A stretch of 42,372 nt of DNA. Source: Methyloceanibacter sp. Its GTDB lineage: Bacteria; Pseudomonadota; Alphaproteobacteria; Rhizobiales; Methyloligellaceae. The stretch spans positions 1-42,372 of the forward strand of contig JARFRF010000037.1 of assembly GCA_029287395.1 (NCBI GenBank). Direction: 5' to 3'. The notes beneath the pieces were generated by a model. It had not been told where the DNA came from. It did not search any database and saw nothing but the letters and a program-made list of their open reading frames with translations. Each line of letters opens with the position of its first letter. Position 1 is the stretch's first letter. Both the position numbers and the translations under genes were made by a program. Below are positions 1 to 9,286 of the stretch, piece after piece.

Positions 1-125
1 CGCGGCCCAAAGAAGAACACGAACAGCAAGGCCGTAAGGACCGCAAAGCCTGTCCGAAACGTGATGTAGCGGAAGAGATTTAGAACGGGAACATCAGGTG
101 CAAGTTCCGCCAACCAATATAGCAT
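1..125 (-). CDS. mraY: MraY, phospho-MurNAc-pentapeptide translocase (5' part only)
   Basis: Only the first 41 codons lie in the window; the rest runs off the left edge. The ATG at 125 is preceded by a purine-rich ribosome site (GGGGGAAG). The N-terminus reads [20 protein letters not shown] followed by a hydrophobic first membrane segment, the usual beginning of MraY. MraY is an inner-membrane enzyme that transfers phospho-MurNAc-pentapeptide from UDP to undecaprenyl phosphate, giving lipid I. It follows murF by 53 bp in the same direction, the usual dcw order. The assignment rests on the N-terminus and on position; the catalytic aspartates are outside the window. Confidence 0.88.
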   Translation of the reverse strand, partial: MLYWLAELAPDVPVLNLFRYITFRTGFAVLTALLFVFFFGP

Positions 126-178
126 CGCGTTTCTTCCCCCAATTTGGCTGCCCTTTGTAGGCTGGCCCCCGATAGTCC

Positions 179-1615
179 CTATGACCGGTTCTCAAATTCG
201 CGCTTGAGCCCATCTACAAGCGGCGCCATACGGCTGCCAAGTGAACCTTTTACCATAACGATGTCGCCAGGTTGCACGCTCGACAGCAAAACTGGAGACA
301 ACTCCTCCGGTGTTTCGGCGTAGCCACCGCGGCACTCACTCGGAAGAGCTTCGAATAGCGACGCCATGTCCGTTCCGGACGCAAAGACAACATCTATACC
401 CGCCGCGTCAACGGCTTCCGCAAGCTCTCGGTGCAGTTTCGAACTCTCCTCACCAAGCTCTAGCATGTCCCCGAGTACGACAATCCGCCGCTTAAACTCC
501 TCGCGGGGCGTGAGGCCCAATGTCTGAAGTGCTGCCCGCATGGATGCCGGGTTAGCATTGTAGGATTCGTCGACGACGCAAATCGGCCCTCGCTCTGTTG
601 CGATAACAAATCGTTCGCCTCGCCCTGATGGCGCCTTGATAGCTCCAAGCGCTTCCGCCGCGGCCTTGAGGTCTGCGCCTGCAAGCTTCACTGCCGCGAG
701 CACTGCAAGCGTATTCTGAACCACATGCCGGCCTGGTGCGCCAACCGTATAGGTAAGCATGTCGCCAAGGATGTCCGCCGTCGCGGTGGAACCATTGGGG
801 CTCAGATCGCAGTTCATCAGCCGAACTTTGGAGCGCTCGTCCTCGCCGAATGAGACAATCTCCGCACCTTGAGCTCGTGCTGCGGCGGCAAGCCTCTCAA
901 AATAGGGGTTGTCGCGGTTAAGGACGGCAGCGCCGCCAGGCTCCAGGCCCTCGAAGATCTCGGACTTGGCGTCGGCAATCTCCTCGACCGAGGCGAAGAA
1001 CCCGAGGTGAACTGGTGCGACCGTCGTGATAATCGCAATATGCGGGCGCACAAGACGCGTCAGCGTCGAGATCTCGCCTGCGTGATTCATGCCCACTTCG
1101 AACACGCCGTAGTCGATGTCGCGCGGCATGTTTGCGAGCGTCAGCGGAACGCCCCAATGGTTGTTGAAGGACTTGACGGAGGCATGCACACTGCCGCTCG
1201 GGCTCAGTGCGACCCGCAGCGCTTCCTTCGTGCCCGTTTTTCCCACACTCCCGGTCACACCGATGATAACGGCATGCTCGGCGCGGTCGCGGCCCTCACG
1301 GCCGAGACTGTTGAGTCCGTCGAACGTATCTTGCACCCGGACAAGGCGCATTTCATCAAGGTCTGAGGCTGCCTCGCGAGGGGCTTTGGCGGAATACGTT
1401 TCCTCGACAATTGCACAGCCCGCATCCGCATCCAGAGCCTTTTGCACAAAGTCGTGACCATCCCGGTTGGGCCCACGGATCGCAATAAAACCCTCGCCTG
1501 TCTCCAGAGCACGGCTGTCGATTGTGAAGCCGGAGATAGGCGCCGCGGGGTCTCCTTCGCAACGGCCACCCGTCGCGCCAATCACCTCTCCTAATGTCCA
1601 GACTGGGTTAGCCAA
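179..1615 (-). CDS. murF: UDP-N-acetylmuramoyl-tripeptide--D-alanyl-D-alanine ligase MurF
   Basis: Cytoplasmic Mur ligase that adds D-Ala-D-Ala to UDP-MurNAc-tripeptide with ATP, the last soluble step of peptidoglycan precursor synthesis. At 478 residues it has normal length. The ATP-binding loop [13 protein letters not shown] lies at residues 119-131, inside the central Mur ligase domain. Further on are the [12 protein letters not shown] and [11 protein letters not shown] segments and the C-terminal [13 protein letters not shown] motif, all typical of MurF. The ATG start overlaps the end of murE by 8 bp, which implies translational coupling. Confidence 0.97.
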   Translation of the reverse strand: MANPVWTLGEVIGATGGRCEGDPAAPISGFTIDSRALETGEGFIAIRGPNRDGHDFVQKALDADAGCAIVEETYSAKAPREAASDLDEMRLVRVQDTFDGLNSLGREGRDRAEHAVIIGVTGSVGKTGTKEALRVALSPSGSVHASVKSFNNHWGVPLTLANMPRDIDYGVFEVGMNHAGEISTLTRLVRPHIAIITTVAPVHLGFFASVEEIADAKSEIFEGLEPGGAAVLNRDNPYFERLAAAARAQGAEIVSFGEDERSKVRLMNCDLSPNGSTATADILGDMLTYTVGAPGRHVVQNTLAVLAAVKLAGADLKAAAEALGAIKAPSGRGERFVIATERGPICVVDESYNANPASMRAALQTLGLTPREEFKRRIVVLGDMLELGEESSKLHRELAEAVDAAGIDVVFASGTDMASLFEALPSECRGGYAETPEELSPVLLSSVQPGDIVMVKGSLGSRMAPLVDGLKREFENRS

Positions 1616-3059
1616 GTTGCGCCTCTCTCATCAGGGCGGCAGCCACCGCATCGTGATCGGAAAATGGAATGACGGTCGTCCCTATCGACTGTCCCGTTTC
1701 ATGCCCCTTGCCCGCGATTAGCAAGACGTCACCTTTGCGCAGCATACGGATGGCCTCAGATATTGCGGCCGCGCGATCGCCGATCTCACGTCCTCGAGGT
1801 ACAGCGACTAATATCTCGTCGCGTATGACGGCAGGATCCTCGCTGCGCGGATTGTCGTCGGTAACGATAGCTATGTCGGACTTTTCTGCTGCGACCGCAC
1901 CCATCTGGGGACGCTTGCCGTGATCCCGATCGCCACCACAGCCGAACACGACGCAGAGCTTCTTTGCCGCGTAGGGGCGCAAGGCGTCGAGTGCCTTATC
2001 CAGCGCATCAGGCGTGTGCGCGTAATCAATGAAGATTGGGGCGCCGGTCGGCGCCATTCCCGCAAGTTCTAGACGCCCAGTGGCCCCACGCAGGTATTCG
2101 AGCCGCGGGAATACATCATCCGCGCTTGATCCCGTCGCGATCACAAGCCCGGCGGCAACAAGTGCATTGCTCGCCTGGAACGCTCCAACCAAAGGCAGAA
2201 GCACGGTGTAGGTCTTGCCTGAATGCTCGATAGTGAGCCGCTGGGCGAACCCCTCGATCTCCGCCGACATGAGACGAACATGCTCTCCCGCACGCCCTAC
2301 ACCGAACACGTCCAAGCCCCTAGCTCTGGCCGCGTCAGCCACCTCCGCGCTCCCCGGACTGTCCATATCGATCACGGTCGTTGCGCCGGTTGGCAGAAGC
2401 TCCGTGAACAGACGCAGCTTCTGCGCAAAGTAGTCTTCGAAGCTTGAGTGATAGTCCAAGTGATCGCGCGTGATGTTCGTGAAAGCCGCTGCCTTCAGTG
2501 CAACGCCATCCAAGCGACGCTGCTGCAGTCCGTGACTGGAGGCCTCAAGTGCGAGATGGCTCACGGACTCGGCACTCAGCTCGGCAAGAATGCGATGCAG
2601 TTCGATCGGATCAGGCGTCGTATGACGGAGGACCTTGGTGCCCCTTGGAGAGACGACGCCAACAGTCCCGAGGCTTGCGGACGCAAAACCCAAGTCGGTC
2701 CATAGCTGGCGTGTGAAGGATGCGACCGATGTCTTTCCATTGGTGCCCGTTACGGCCACCGTCGTCTCGGGTTGGTCACGAAAAAACCGCGCCGCCACGA
2801 ACGCGAGAGTTCTGCGAGGGTCAGCGACCGTCACAACCGGGACGCCTGCATCCATCGGGTCAGCGGCGAGAATTGCAACCGCGCCACGCCCAACCACATC
2901 GACCACGAAGCGCGCGCCATCCGTGTTCGAACCCGCCAAAGCGGCGAAGAGGAAGCCGGGCTTCACTTGCCGGCTGTCGGAGGCGATGCCTGCGATCGGA
3001 ATCGCCGCAACCGCCGAGCTCAGCGTGGCCTCCGGGCCTAACAATTCACCGAGGGTCAT
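1608..3059 (-). CDS. murE: UDP-N-acetylmuramoyl-L-alanyl-D-glutamate--2,6-diaminopimelate ligase MurE
   Basis: Cytoplasmic ATP-dependent ligase adding the third amino acid of the stem peptide. The 483-residue protein has the nucleotide loop GTNGKT at 105-110, the TTPDPIELHRILAEL substrate segment, and the DNPR motif at 402-405 followed by SEDP. In known MurE enzymes DNPR marks specificity for meso-diaminopimelate rather than lysine, as expected in a Gram-negative. It overlaps murF by 8 bp downstream and is separated from ftsI by 78 bp upstream, the widest gap inside this cluster. No separate promoter is evident in that gap. Confidence 0.97.
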   Translation of the reverse strand: MTLGELLGPEATLSSAVAAIPIAGIASDSRQVKPGFLFAALAGSNTDGARFVVDVVGRGAVAILAADPMDAGVPVVTVADPRRTLAFVAARFFRDQPETTVAVTGTNGKTSVASFTRQLWTDLGFASASLGTVGVVSPRGTKVLRHTTPDPIELHRILAELSAESVSHLALEASSHGLQQRRLDGVALKAAAFTNITRDHLDYHSSFEDYFAQKLRLFTELLPTGATTVIDMDSPGSAEVADAARARGLDVFGVGRAGEHVRLMSAEIEGFAQRLTIEHSGKTYTVLLPLVGAFQASNALVAAGLVIATGSSADDVFPRLEYLRGATGRLELAGMAPTGAPIFIDYAHTPDALDKALDALRPYAAKKLCVVFGCGGDRDHGKRPQMGAVAAEKSDIAIVTDDNPRSEDPAVIRDEILVAVPRGREIGDRAAAISEAIRMLRKGDVLLIAGKGHETGQSIGTTVIPFSDHDAVAAALMREAQLG

Positions 3060-3137
3060 GTGCGACTGCCCGTAACCGGCTCACATCGTTGAAGAAACTC
3101 AAAACCGTGCCCAGAGGTTCTACGGCTCGTTTGCCTT

Positions 3138-4838
3138 CTAATAGGTCGCAGATGACGTGCCGTCAAACCGCGATGCCGTCTCGCCGAGCCTGGGCTGCAC
3201 CCCAAGTATTGGTGCGATCCGAGCCACAACCTTACCTACAGTCGGAGCGGCATTCCGTCCGGCTGTCGAAACCCAGTTGGTGGCTTCAACGCGCTGGGGC
3301 TCATCCAGCGTCACGAGGACGACATATTGAGGATCGTCCGTCGGGAATACCGAAAGAAAACTGTTCAGCAGCGAGTGTCGCGCGTAGCGCCCGTTGACGA
3401 CTTTCTCCGCCGTACCCGTTTTGCCACCGACACGGTAGCCCTCCGCGTCTGCCCGTTTCCCCGAGCCTCGCAAGACGTTCTCTCGCATAAGCTTCACCAC
3501 CGCTGCGCTCGTCTCCGCCGATACCACGCGGGTCGAGACGGTCATGGCTTCCTCGCGGGTGCGGGGCAGGAAGGTTGGCGGAATTGCGTGGCCACCGTTC
3601 ACGAGCGGCAATGTCGCGGTTGCAAGCTGAAGAGGCGTCACCGACAGCCCGTGCCCGAAGGCGATCGTCATCGTATTCAGCTTCTTCCAATTCTTTGGAA
3701 CGATGGGAGCCGCACTGGGACCGAGTTCGGTAAGAACTGGATCGAGGAACCCGAGCTTTTTGAGGAAGGCCCGGTGTGCCGGAACGCCCATATGCATCGC
3801 CATTTTCGCCGATGCGATGTTCGAGGAGTAGATGAAAGACTCAGCGACGGTGAGCGGTCGACGCTTGCCATGGAAGTCGTTAATCGAAAATCGACCGAAA
3901 TAGATGGGGCTTGTTGCGTCGTATACAGAGTTCAAATTTGCCAAACCGGAATCCAGGACTCCGGCGACCGTGAAGGCCTTGAAGATCGAACCCAACTCGT
4001 AGACACCGAAGCCGATGCGGTTGATTCTATTCTTGTCGAGCGCTTCCTGACGGCGGTGAGGGTCGAAGTCAGGCAAAGATGCAAGAGCGACAATCTCACC
4101 AGTATGGACATCCATGACGATGCCCGACGCTGCCTTTGCCTTGTACAAAGATATCGCGTTCACAAGCTCTTCTCTCAGAACGTGCTGTACGCCAACGTCG
4201 AGAGAGACAGCCACGGTTTCCCCGCCAGTTTCAGTTTGCGGATTCATCATTGTTAGCTGCGGGTTGTTGTCGATGTACTTCTCGATGCCGGCAAGACCGC
4301 GATTGTCGACATCGACGAGGCCCACAACATGACTGGCAGTCGCTCCAACCGGATAGAAGCGACGGTACTCTTGGATGAAGCCGAGGCCCGGAAACCCGAG
4401 GTCATGGACCTGCTGCTGTTGGAAAGGCGTTAGTTCACGCGCTATTCGTACGAAACGACTTGGCCTCGCGAGCTGCTTTCGCAACCGAGCCTCATTTGTT
4501 TTCGGCAGAACGCTTACAATGCCGGTGACAACTTCATCGGCATCGAGAATGCGCTTTGGATCGGCGAAGAGCGTCGCGCCCCGAATATCCGTCGCGAGCA
4601 ATTCACCATTCCTGTCCAGAATGTCCGGACGATGGATCGTGGTTGAGATGTCATAGGAACCACCCCGTCCTGGCCCCTTTTCCGCAAGTCCGAGCGATAC
4701 GAGCCGACCACCGATCAAGACAAACGCCAAGGCAAAGCCCAGGCATGCGAGGCGGAATCGCATGCGGCAGCGCGCGTGGTAAGCGCGCGCCGCGCGAACG
4801 GCAGTTGGATCCGGAGCTTGGTTTTCGTGCTGAAGCAT
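3138..4838 (-). CDS. ftsI: Peptidoglycan D,D-transpeptidase FtsI (PBP3)
   Basis: Class B penicillin-binding protein of the division septum, a transpeptidase cross-linking new peptidoglycan in the periplasm with FtsW. The 566-residue protein has a cytoplasmic N-terminus, one membrane anchor at about residues 29-50, a pedestal domain, then the transpeptidase domain. The catalytic motifs are visible: SIFK at 284-287 (active-site Ser284), SSN at 338-340 and KTG at 473-475. The gene lies 12 bp downstream of ftsL in the same direction, the standard dcw arrangement. Confidence 0.97.
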   Translation of the reverse strand: MLQHENQAPDPTAVRAARAYHARCRMRFRLACLGFALAFVLIGGRLVSLGLAEKGPGRGGSYDISTTIHRPDILDRNGELLATDIRGATLFADPKRILDADEVVTGIVSVLPKTNEARLRKQLARPSRFVRIARELTPFQQQQVHDLGFPGLGFIQEYRRFYPVGATASHVVGLVDVDNRGLAGIEKYIDNNPQLTMMNPQTETGGETVAVSLDVGVQHVLREELVNAISLYKAKAASGIVMDVHTGEIVALASLPDFDPHRRQEALDKNRINRIGFGVYELGSIFKAFTVAGVLDSGLANLNSVYDATSPIYFGRFSINDFHGKRRPLTVAESFIYSSNIASAKMAMHMGVPAHRAFLKKLGFLDPVLTELGPSAAPIVPKNWKKLNTMTIAFGHGLSVTPLQLATATLPLVNGGHAIPPTFLPRTREEAMTVSTRVVSAETSAAVVKLMRENVLRGSGKRADAEGYRVGGKTGTAEKVVNGRYARHSLLNSFLSVFPTDDPQYVVLVTLDEPQRVEATNWVSTAGRNAAPTVGKVVARIAPILGVQPRLGETASRFDGTSSATY

Positions 4839-4850
4839 CCCGATCCGTAC

Positions 4851-5255
4851 CTAGTGAGCGCCCGGTCTGAAACTTGCTGTTGGGGTGTCTCCTGTCTTCG
4901 CGGTCTGTGCCAACGATCGGACTCGCTCGAAGTCCGTCTCCGTTACTTCGCCCACGACGACGATCTGCTGCGGATGAGCGGGCTGGAGTTCAAGGTACTT
5001 CTCTGCAAGACGCTCGATACGTTCGGGCCGGTTCAAAAGGCTCCATTCCGCCCGCGCGACGGCCAGTGAGTCACGTTCAGCCTCGATCTGCCGTTGAAGC
5101 TTGACGATCTTTTCGTCCAAACTCCGAGCCTCGTATTTGACCTGGTAGATCACCGTGGCAAGGACGACGAGGCCTAGAATCATGGAGATATTGACAAAAC
5201 GCAGCATCATACAACCGCGCCCAAGCGAAGGCGCGTCCCTCAATACAAATCTCAA
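4851..5255 (-). CDS. ftsL: Cell division protein FtsL
   Basis: Small bitopic division protein that forms a coiled-coil subcomplex with FtsB and FtsQ and activates FtsWI. One membrane helix lies near residues 19-40, followed by a charged helical stretch (SLDEKIVKLQRQIEAERDSL) suited to a coiled coil and a NRPERIERLAEKYLELQP segment typical of alphaproteobacterial FtsL. The start given is a TTG whose last two bases and the next A form the rsmH stop codon, so translation is probably coupled. Two ATG codons at 5210 and 5207 would give a protein of 119 or 118 residues; neither has a clear Shine-Dalgarno sequence. Function is assigned from position and topology more than from sequence, as FtsL is poorly conserved. 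Confidence 0.9.
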   Translation of the reverse strand: MRFVLRDAPSLGRGCMMLRFVNISMILGLVVLATVIYQVKYEARSLDEKIVKLQRQIEAERDSLAVARAEWSLLNRPERIERLAEKYLELQPAHPQQIVVVGEVTETDFERVRSLAQTAKTGDTPTASFRPGAH

Positions 5256-6289
5256 GCGCCCTTCGTCTGGCGCAGCTCGGGCACCCCTAGCCCGGCGAAG
5301 TCGAAATCTAGGGCCGGAGCATCCGTCCGCACTCCGGCTCTAAGCCTGGCGGAGCGCGCTCGGGGGTTGCTTCGGACCTCGTCCTCGCTCGGTTCTACTG
5401 GACGACGGTTAAGAAGCTGGAAGCTTGGCAAAAATTCTTCGCGCTTTCGTTCCGGTAGATGCCGGGACCCTTCTTTTGGCGGCGTGGCACATCGCGTAAA
5501 GAAACGCTTAACAATCCTCTCTTCGAGAGAATGAAACGTGACCACTACAAGTCGCCCGCCGGGAGCCAGAACACGCTCTGCAGCGCTAAGGCCGCCTGCG
5601 AGCTCCTCCAACTCCCCGTTCACATACAATCGAAGCGCCTGAAAAGTTCGGGTGGCAGGGTGTTTGGCTTCGTCGCGGGTGCGCCCCAGAACGCCAGAGA
5701 CGATCTCTGCCAGCTGACTTGTCCGTGTGATCGCAGCCGCCGAGCGCGCTTTGACAAGAGCCCTCGCAATCGCGCGCGAACGGCGCTCTTCGCCAAAAAC
5801 AAAAAGGATCTCTGCAATCTGTGCTTCGTCAAAGTTATTGACAATATCGGCCGCCGAAAGCCCCTCCGCACCCATCCGCATATCGAGAGGACCGTCCTTC
5901 GCAAAGGAGAAGCCACGCTTTGGCTGATCGAGTTGCATAGATGACACGCCGATATCGAGCACAACGCCATCGGCCGTATCTATACCATTCGCAGCGGCTA
6001 GGCTTTCCATCTCGCTGTAGCGCCCTAGCACAGCGTCGAAGCGGCCGGGAAAATCAGACGCGAGTTCTTCAGAGCTGGCGAGAGCCTCCGGATCGCGATC
6101 GATAGCGAGGACGCGGCAATCGGCGGCTGAGAGGATGGCTTTCGAATAGCCCCCCGCACCGAACGTGCCGTCAATAATGATCTCACCAGATTTTGGCTTA
6201 AGCGCCGTTAGGACCTCTGAGAGCAATACGGGAATGTGACGGACCAGTCCGCCAGCGACAGACGAAGGTCTGCCGCGGTCCGTCATCAT
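5252..6289 (-). CDS. rsmH: 16S rRNA (cytosine1402-N4)-methyltransferase RsmH
   Basis: S-adenosylmethionine-dependent enzyme that methylates N4 of C1402 in the decoding centre of 16S rRNA. The 345-residue protein carries HIPVLLSEVLTALKPKSGE, the SAM-binding DGTFGAGGYSKAIL motif near residue 40, and DIGVSSMQLDQPKRGFSF, all signatures of the MraW/RsmH family, plus the C-terminal VVTFHSLEERIVKRFF segment. It overlaps mraZ by 4 bp upstream and ftsL by 4 bp downstream, so the three genes are almost certainly one transcript. Confidence 0.98.
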   Translation of the reverse strand: MMTDRGRPSSVAGGLVRHIPVLLSEVLTALKPKSGEIIIDGTFGAGGYSKAILSAADCRVLAIDRDPEALASSEELASDFPGRFDAVLGRYSEMESLAAANGIDTADGVVLDIGVSSMQLDQPKRGFSFAKDGPLDMRMGAEGLSAADIVNNFDEAQIAEILFVFGEERRSRAIARALVKARSAAAITRTSQLAEIVSGVLGRTRDEAKHPATRTFQALRLYVNGELEELAGGLSAAERVLAPGGRLVVVTFHSLEERIVKRFFTRCATPPKEGSRHLPERKREEFLPSFQLLNRRPVEPSEDEVRSNPRARSARLRAGVRTDAPALDFDFAGLGVPELRQTKGA

Positions 6290-6768
6290 TCCCGTACTCC
6301 CTCTGCACCGCCGCTTCCGCGGCGCCCCGCGCCGAGTAACTTGCGGAGATCGCGAACCTTGTCCCGCGCCTCCGCCAAATGCTCTTCAAAACGTTTCGGC
6401 TCCCAGAGCTGAAATTTCTCCCCCAACCCCACAAACGTGATGTGGCTGGTGATGCCGGCGTGTTGACGCAGGCGCTCGGGGAGAATCGTACGACCGTCTT
6501 GATCGATTGAGAGAATTTCGGATGTACCGAAGAGAGCCGTGGCGAGTTGATCGCGCTCATCGGAGTACGGCGCGAGGTCTTCAACGAGAGAATTGATCTT
6601 ATGGACGAGGCGCTGGCCGCCGGCGTCGAGCGCAGGCGCATCAAGCGATGGATAGCAATAAATGCCTTCGAGTCCGTCTTTGGCGAGAACCGAACGGAAA
6701 GGTGCGGGGACCGAGACTCGGCCCTTGGCGTCGATCCTATTCGTGAATGACGAGACAAACTGGTCCAT
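6286..6768 (-). CDS. mraZ: Transcriptional regulator MraZ
   Basis: First gene of the dcw cluster. MraZ has two AbrB-like DNA-binding halves and forms a ring; in E. coli it represses its own promoter by binding TGGG direct repeats. Here the N-terminal half carries NRIDAKGRVSVPAPFR and the second half SIDQDGRTILPERLRQH, the two copies of the DxxGR-type motif. The ATG at 6768 is chosen because the family begins close to this point and a G-rich ribosome site (AGGGGGGAG) abuts it; a GTG at 6780 would add four residues. The tail after residue 140 is Gly- and Arg-rich. Its likely operator is the array at 6944-7008. Confidence 0.95.
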   Translation of the reverse strand: MDQFVSSFTNRIDAKGRVSVPAPFRSVLAKDGLEGIYCYPSLDAPALDAGGQRLVHKINSLVEDLAPYSDERDQLATALFGTSEILSIDQDGRTILPERLRQHAGITSHITFVGLGEKFQLWEPKRFEEHLAEARDKVRDLRKLLGAGRRGSGGAEGVRE

Positions 6769-6943
6769 CTCCCCCCTCACGCGCTACGAAGCCTACTGAA
6801 TGAACACGGAACTGAAACAACTGCGCTTCGGCGCTCGCCTTCCGCAAATTCGGAAAATGGGTGGAGAAAGCGGCGCGGATCCCCCCGTGGCCTCAAAGGA
6901 AGCGCTGCCTGCTTCCTCCACCCCACTCACCGAACGGGCCATT

Positions 6944-7008
6944 ATGGGATAGCATGGGATGTCATGGGCGTCAATGGAAATGCTCGGGAACTAGCGCTTT
7001 CTCATGGG
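6944..7008 (-). promoter_or_regulatory. MraZ box array over the mra promoter
   Basis: On the plus strand TGGG boxes start at 6945, 6955, 6965 and 7005, with degenerate copies TGGA at 6975 and CGGG at 6985: exactly one helical turn apart. This matches the known E. coli MraZ target of TGGGN repeats with 5-nt spacers. On the minus strand, in the direction of mraZ, a candidate promoter is embedded in it: -35 TTGACG (6969-6974), 17-bp spacer, -10 TATCCC (6946-6951). MraZ binding would therefore cover the promoter, consistent with autorepression. The box assignment is strong; the promoter is weaker because its -10 is poor. Confidence 0.75.
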
Positions 7009-7200
7009 AATTGAGCGCAGATCCGGATTGCCAATTTCTTGACGACCGCGAGTCTCCTTGGTGGCTTGGTGCAAAGCGCGATAGACATTGATGCATAGAG
7101 CCCGCGTTCGGTGGGACGAGATATCCCTGGGGGCCGGCTCTTCCCGGCCATAACTGAGGCGCATTTGAGACGCCTACTGGTCAGTCGAGGGAAGCCATAA

Positions 7201-8166
7201 ATGAGGATGGCGAGGTTCGAATTGGCGCTAACGCTTCACCGATTTCTTGGTCTGGCGGCGTTGGCCAGCTACCTGCTAGTGGCGGGTGTCCTGTCAGTGC
7301 AAGGTGCAGCCAGTTCGACGATGGCCCAAGGTACCGCCTTCGCGCGGCTCGGACCGCCAGAAGCGCCGGTTAGATTGTTTTACGAGACCAGAGGCACAGG
7401 CTCTCCAATCCTCTTAATTCACGGCTTCGGCTCAAGCACGTTTACTTGGCGGCGCATTGCGCCGGCGCTCGCCGAGAAAAACAAGGTCATTGCCGTCGAT
7501 CTGAAAGGCTTCGGACAATCCGACAAGCCCCTCGACGAGCGCTACTCAATTTTCGATCAGGCCCAGCTCATTAAGCAGCTGATCCTTGAGAAGGACCTCA
7601 ACAACTTAACCTTAATTGGACATTCCTACGGGGGCGGCATTTCCCTGATGCTGGCGCTCGACGAGGACGCACGTTTGAAAGGGCGCATCGCCAAGCTCGT
7701 GCTGCTCGACACAATAGCCTACCCGCAGAATATCCCCGTCGCGTTCAAGATGATGGACTTGCCTCTCATGTCCCATCTCGGCGTCCGTATGGTGCCGCCC
7801 GAAATGCAGGCTCGCGTCGCGCTCAGGCTCGCTTATTTCGACGACAGCAAAATCGGCCAGGAGACGGTCGACACATACGCGGCCCCCTTGCGGACGATCG
7901 CCGGGAAACACGCGGTGATCCAAAGCGCGCGCCAAATCGTGCCCCAAGGCCTGGCGGAAATTTCGCAGCGCTATCCGACCATCACCCAGCCGACGCTGAT
8001 CGCTTGGTGCGACAACGACAAAATCGTCCCGCTCGACATTGGGCTAGAGCTCCGACGTAACATGCCGACCTCACGGCTGGAGATCATCAGTCAGTGTGGA
8101 CACATGCCTCAGGAAGAGCAGCCCGAAGCGACGCTTCGGCTCATCCAAGACTTCATCAAACGCTGA
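7201..8166 (+). CDS. Alpha/beta hydrolase, exported or membrane-anchored
   Basis: A 321-residue alpha/beta-fold hydrolase with an N-terminal hydrophobic segment (residues 16-35) that is either a signal peptide or an anchor, placing the enzyme in the periplasm. The oxyanion motif HGFGSS is at 74-79, the nucleophile elbow GHSYGG at 140-145 (Ser142), the acid is probably Asp271 or Asp273 in AWCDNDKIVP, and the histidine is His301 in QCGHMPQEEQPE. The fold and triad are complete, but the substrate cannot be read; relatives include esterases, haloalkane dehalogenase-like and C-C hydrolases. It stands alone, divergent from the dcw cluster and followed by a katG remnant. Confidence 0.88.
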   Translation: MRMARFELALTLHRFLGLAALASYLLVAGVLSVQGAASSTMAQGTAFARLGPPEAPVRLFYETRGTGSPILLIHGFGSSTFTWRRIAPALAEKNKVIAVDLKGFGQSDKPLDERYSIFDQAQLIKQLILEKDLNNLTLIGHSYGGGISLMLALDEDARLKGRIAKLVLLDTIAYPQNIPVAFKMMDLPLMSHLGVRMVPPEMQARVALRLAYFDDSKIGQETVDTYAAPLRTIAGKHAVIQSARQIVPQGLAEISQRYPTITQPTLIAWCDNDKIVPLDIGLELRRNMPTSRLEIISQCGHMPQEEQPEATLRLIQDFIKR

Positions 8167-8242
8167 AGCAACCAAGTCTTTCTCGCGCCGCTGACGCGAA
8201 GCTGTCTTGCGACACCGCTACTGTCAGCGCGCCTCGGCGTGA

Positions 8243-8473
<231 letters not shown>

Positions 8474-8539
8474 AAAACAGGGGGACGCGAGTCGCCACTT
8501 AAACAAGCTGGAGCGCCCTGCCTCGCGGCGCTTCTTACA

Positions 8540-8572
8540 GAACGGCCGGCGCGCGCCCACCGCCGGCCGTTC
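8540..8572 (+). terminator. Strong hairpin downstream of the katG remnant
   Basis: Perfect 12-bp inverted repeat: GAACGGCCGGCG at 8540-8551 and CGCCGGCCGTTC at 8561-8572, with a 9-nt loop. It is 66 bp past the katG stop, so it is probably the old katG terminator. No run of T follows on either strand, so intrinsic termination would be weak. Confidence 0.5.
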
Positions 8573-8604
8573 GCTCATCTGGGATTTCTACGGGCCAAAC
8601 GGGA

Positions 8605-8637
8605 GACCGGCGCGAGGGGGTTTCCCTCACGCCGGTC
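8605..8637 (-). terminator. Hairpin terminator candidate of rnpB
   Basis: Near-perfect 14-bp inverted repeat (8605-8618 with 8624-8637, one mismatch that can form G-U) and a 5-nt loop, placed immediately after the 3' end of the RNase P RNA on the minus strand. A weak pyrimidine tract (TCTCCCGTTT) follows on that strand. Position and stability fit a terminator or 3' processing barrier. Confidence 0.55.
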
Positions 8638-8640
8638 CTA

Positions 8641-9054
<414 letters not shown>

Positions 9055-9059
9055 TTTTG

Positions 9060-9089
9060 AGATAAGGGGGATTTCAAGGTTTTCGTCAA
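9060..9089 (-). promoter_or_regulatory. Promoter of rnpB
   Basis: On the minus strand a -35 TTGACG (9084-9089), an 18-bp spacer and a -10 TTATCT (9060-9065) place the start about 6-7 nt downstream, at about 9054, which is the expected 5' end of the RNase P RNA. Confidence 0.6.
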
Positions 9090-9286
9090 GAGCCGGGGAC
9101 TGCGGGCTACGCCAACGAGCCGGCATACGGGCTATCCTTACGCCTCCCGAACTCGTCACGGCATTTTGATCCCTCAGCTACCATTGTTCCCATATGCTCG
9201 CGTCAAACTGCCGCACTGGGACGGAACACGGTATTTCCGCCGTTCGCGGAACGGAGTGACGACCCTGGGGAAGAGCACGACAAGCA

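Noticed and set aside
6944-7008. Short CRISPR-like or tandem repeat array
   Set aside because: The unit is only 10 bp with no conserved repeat longer than 4-7 bp; an MraZ operator explains it better.
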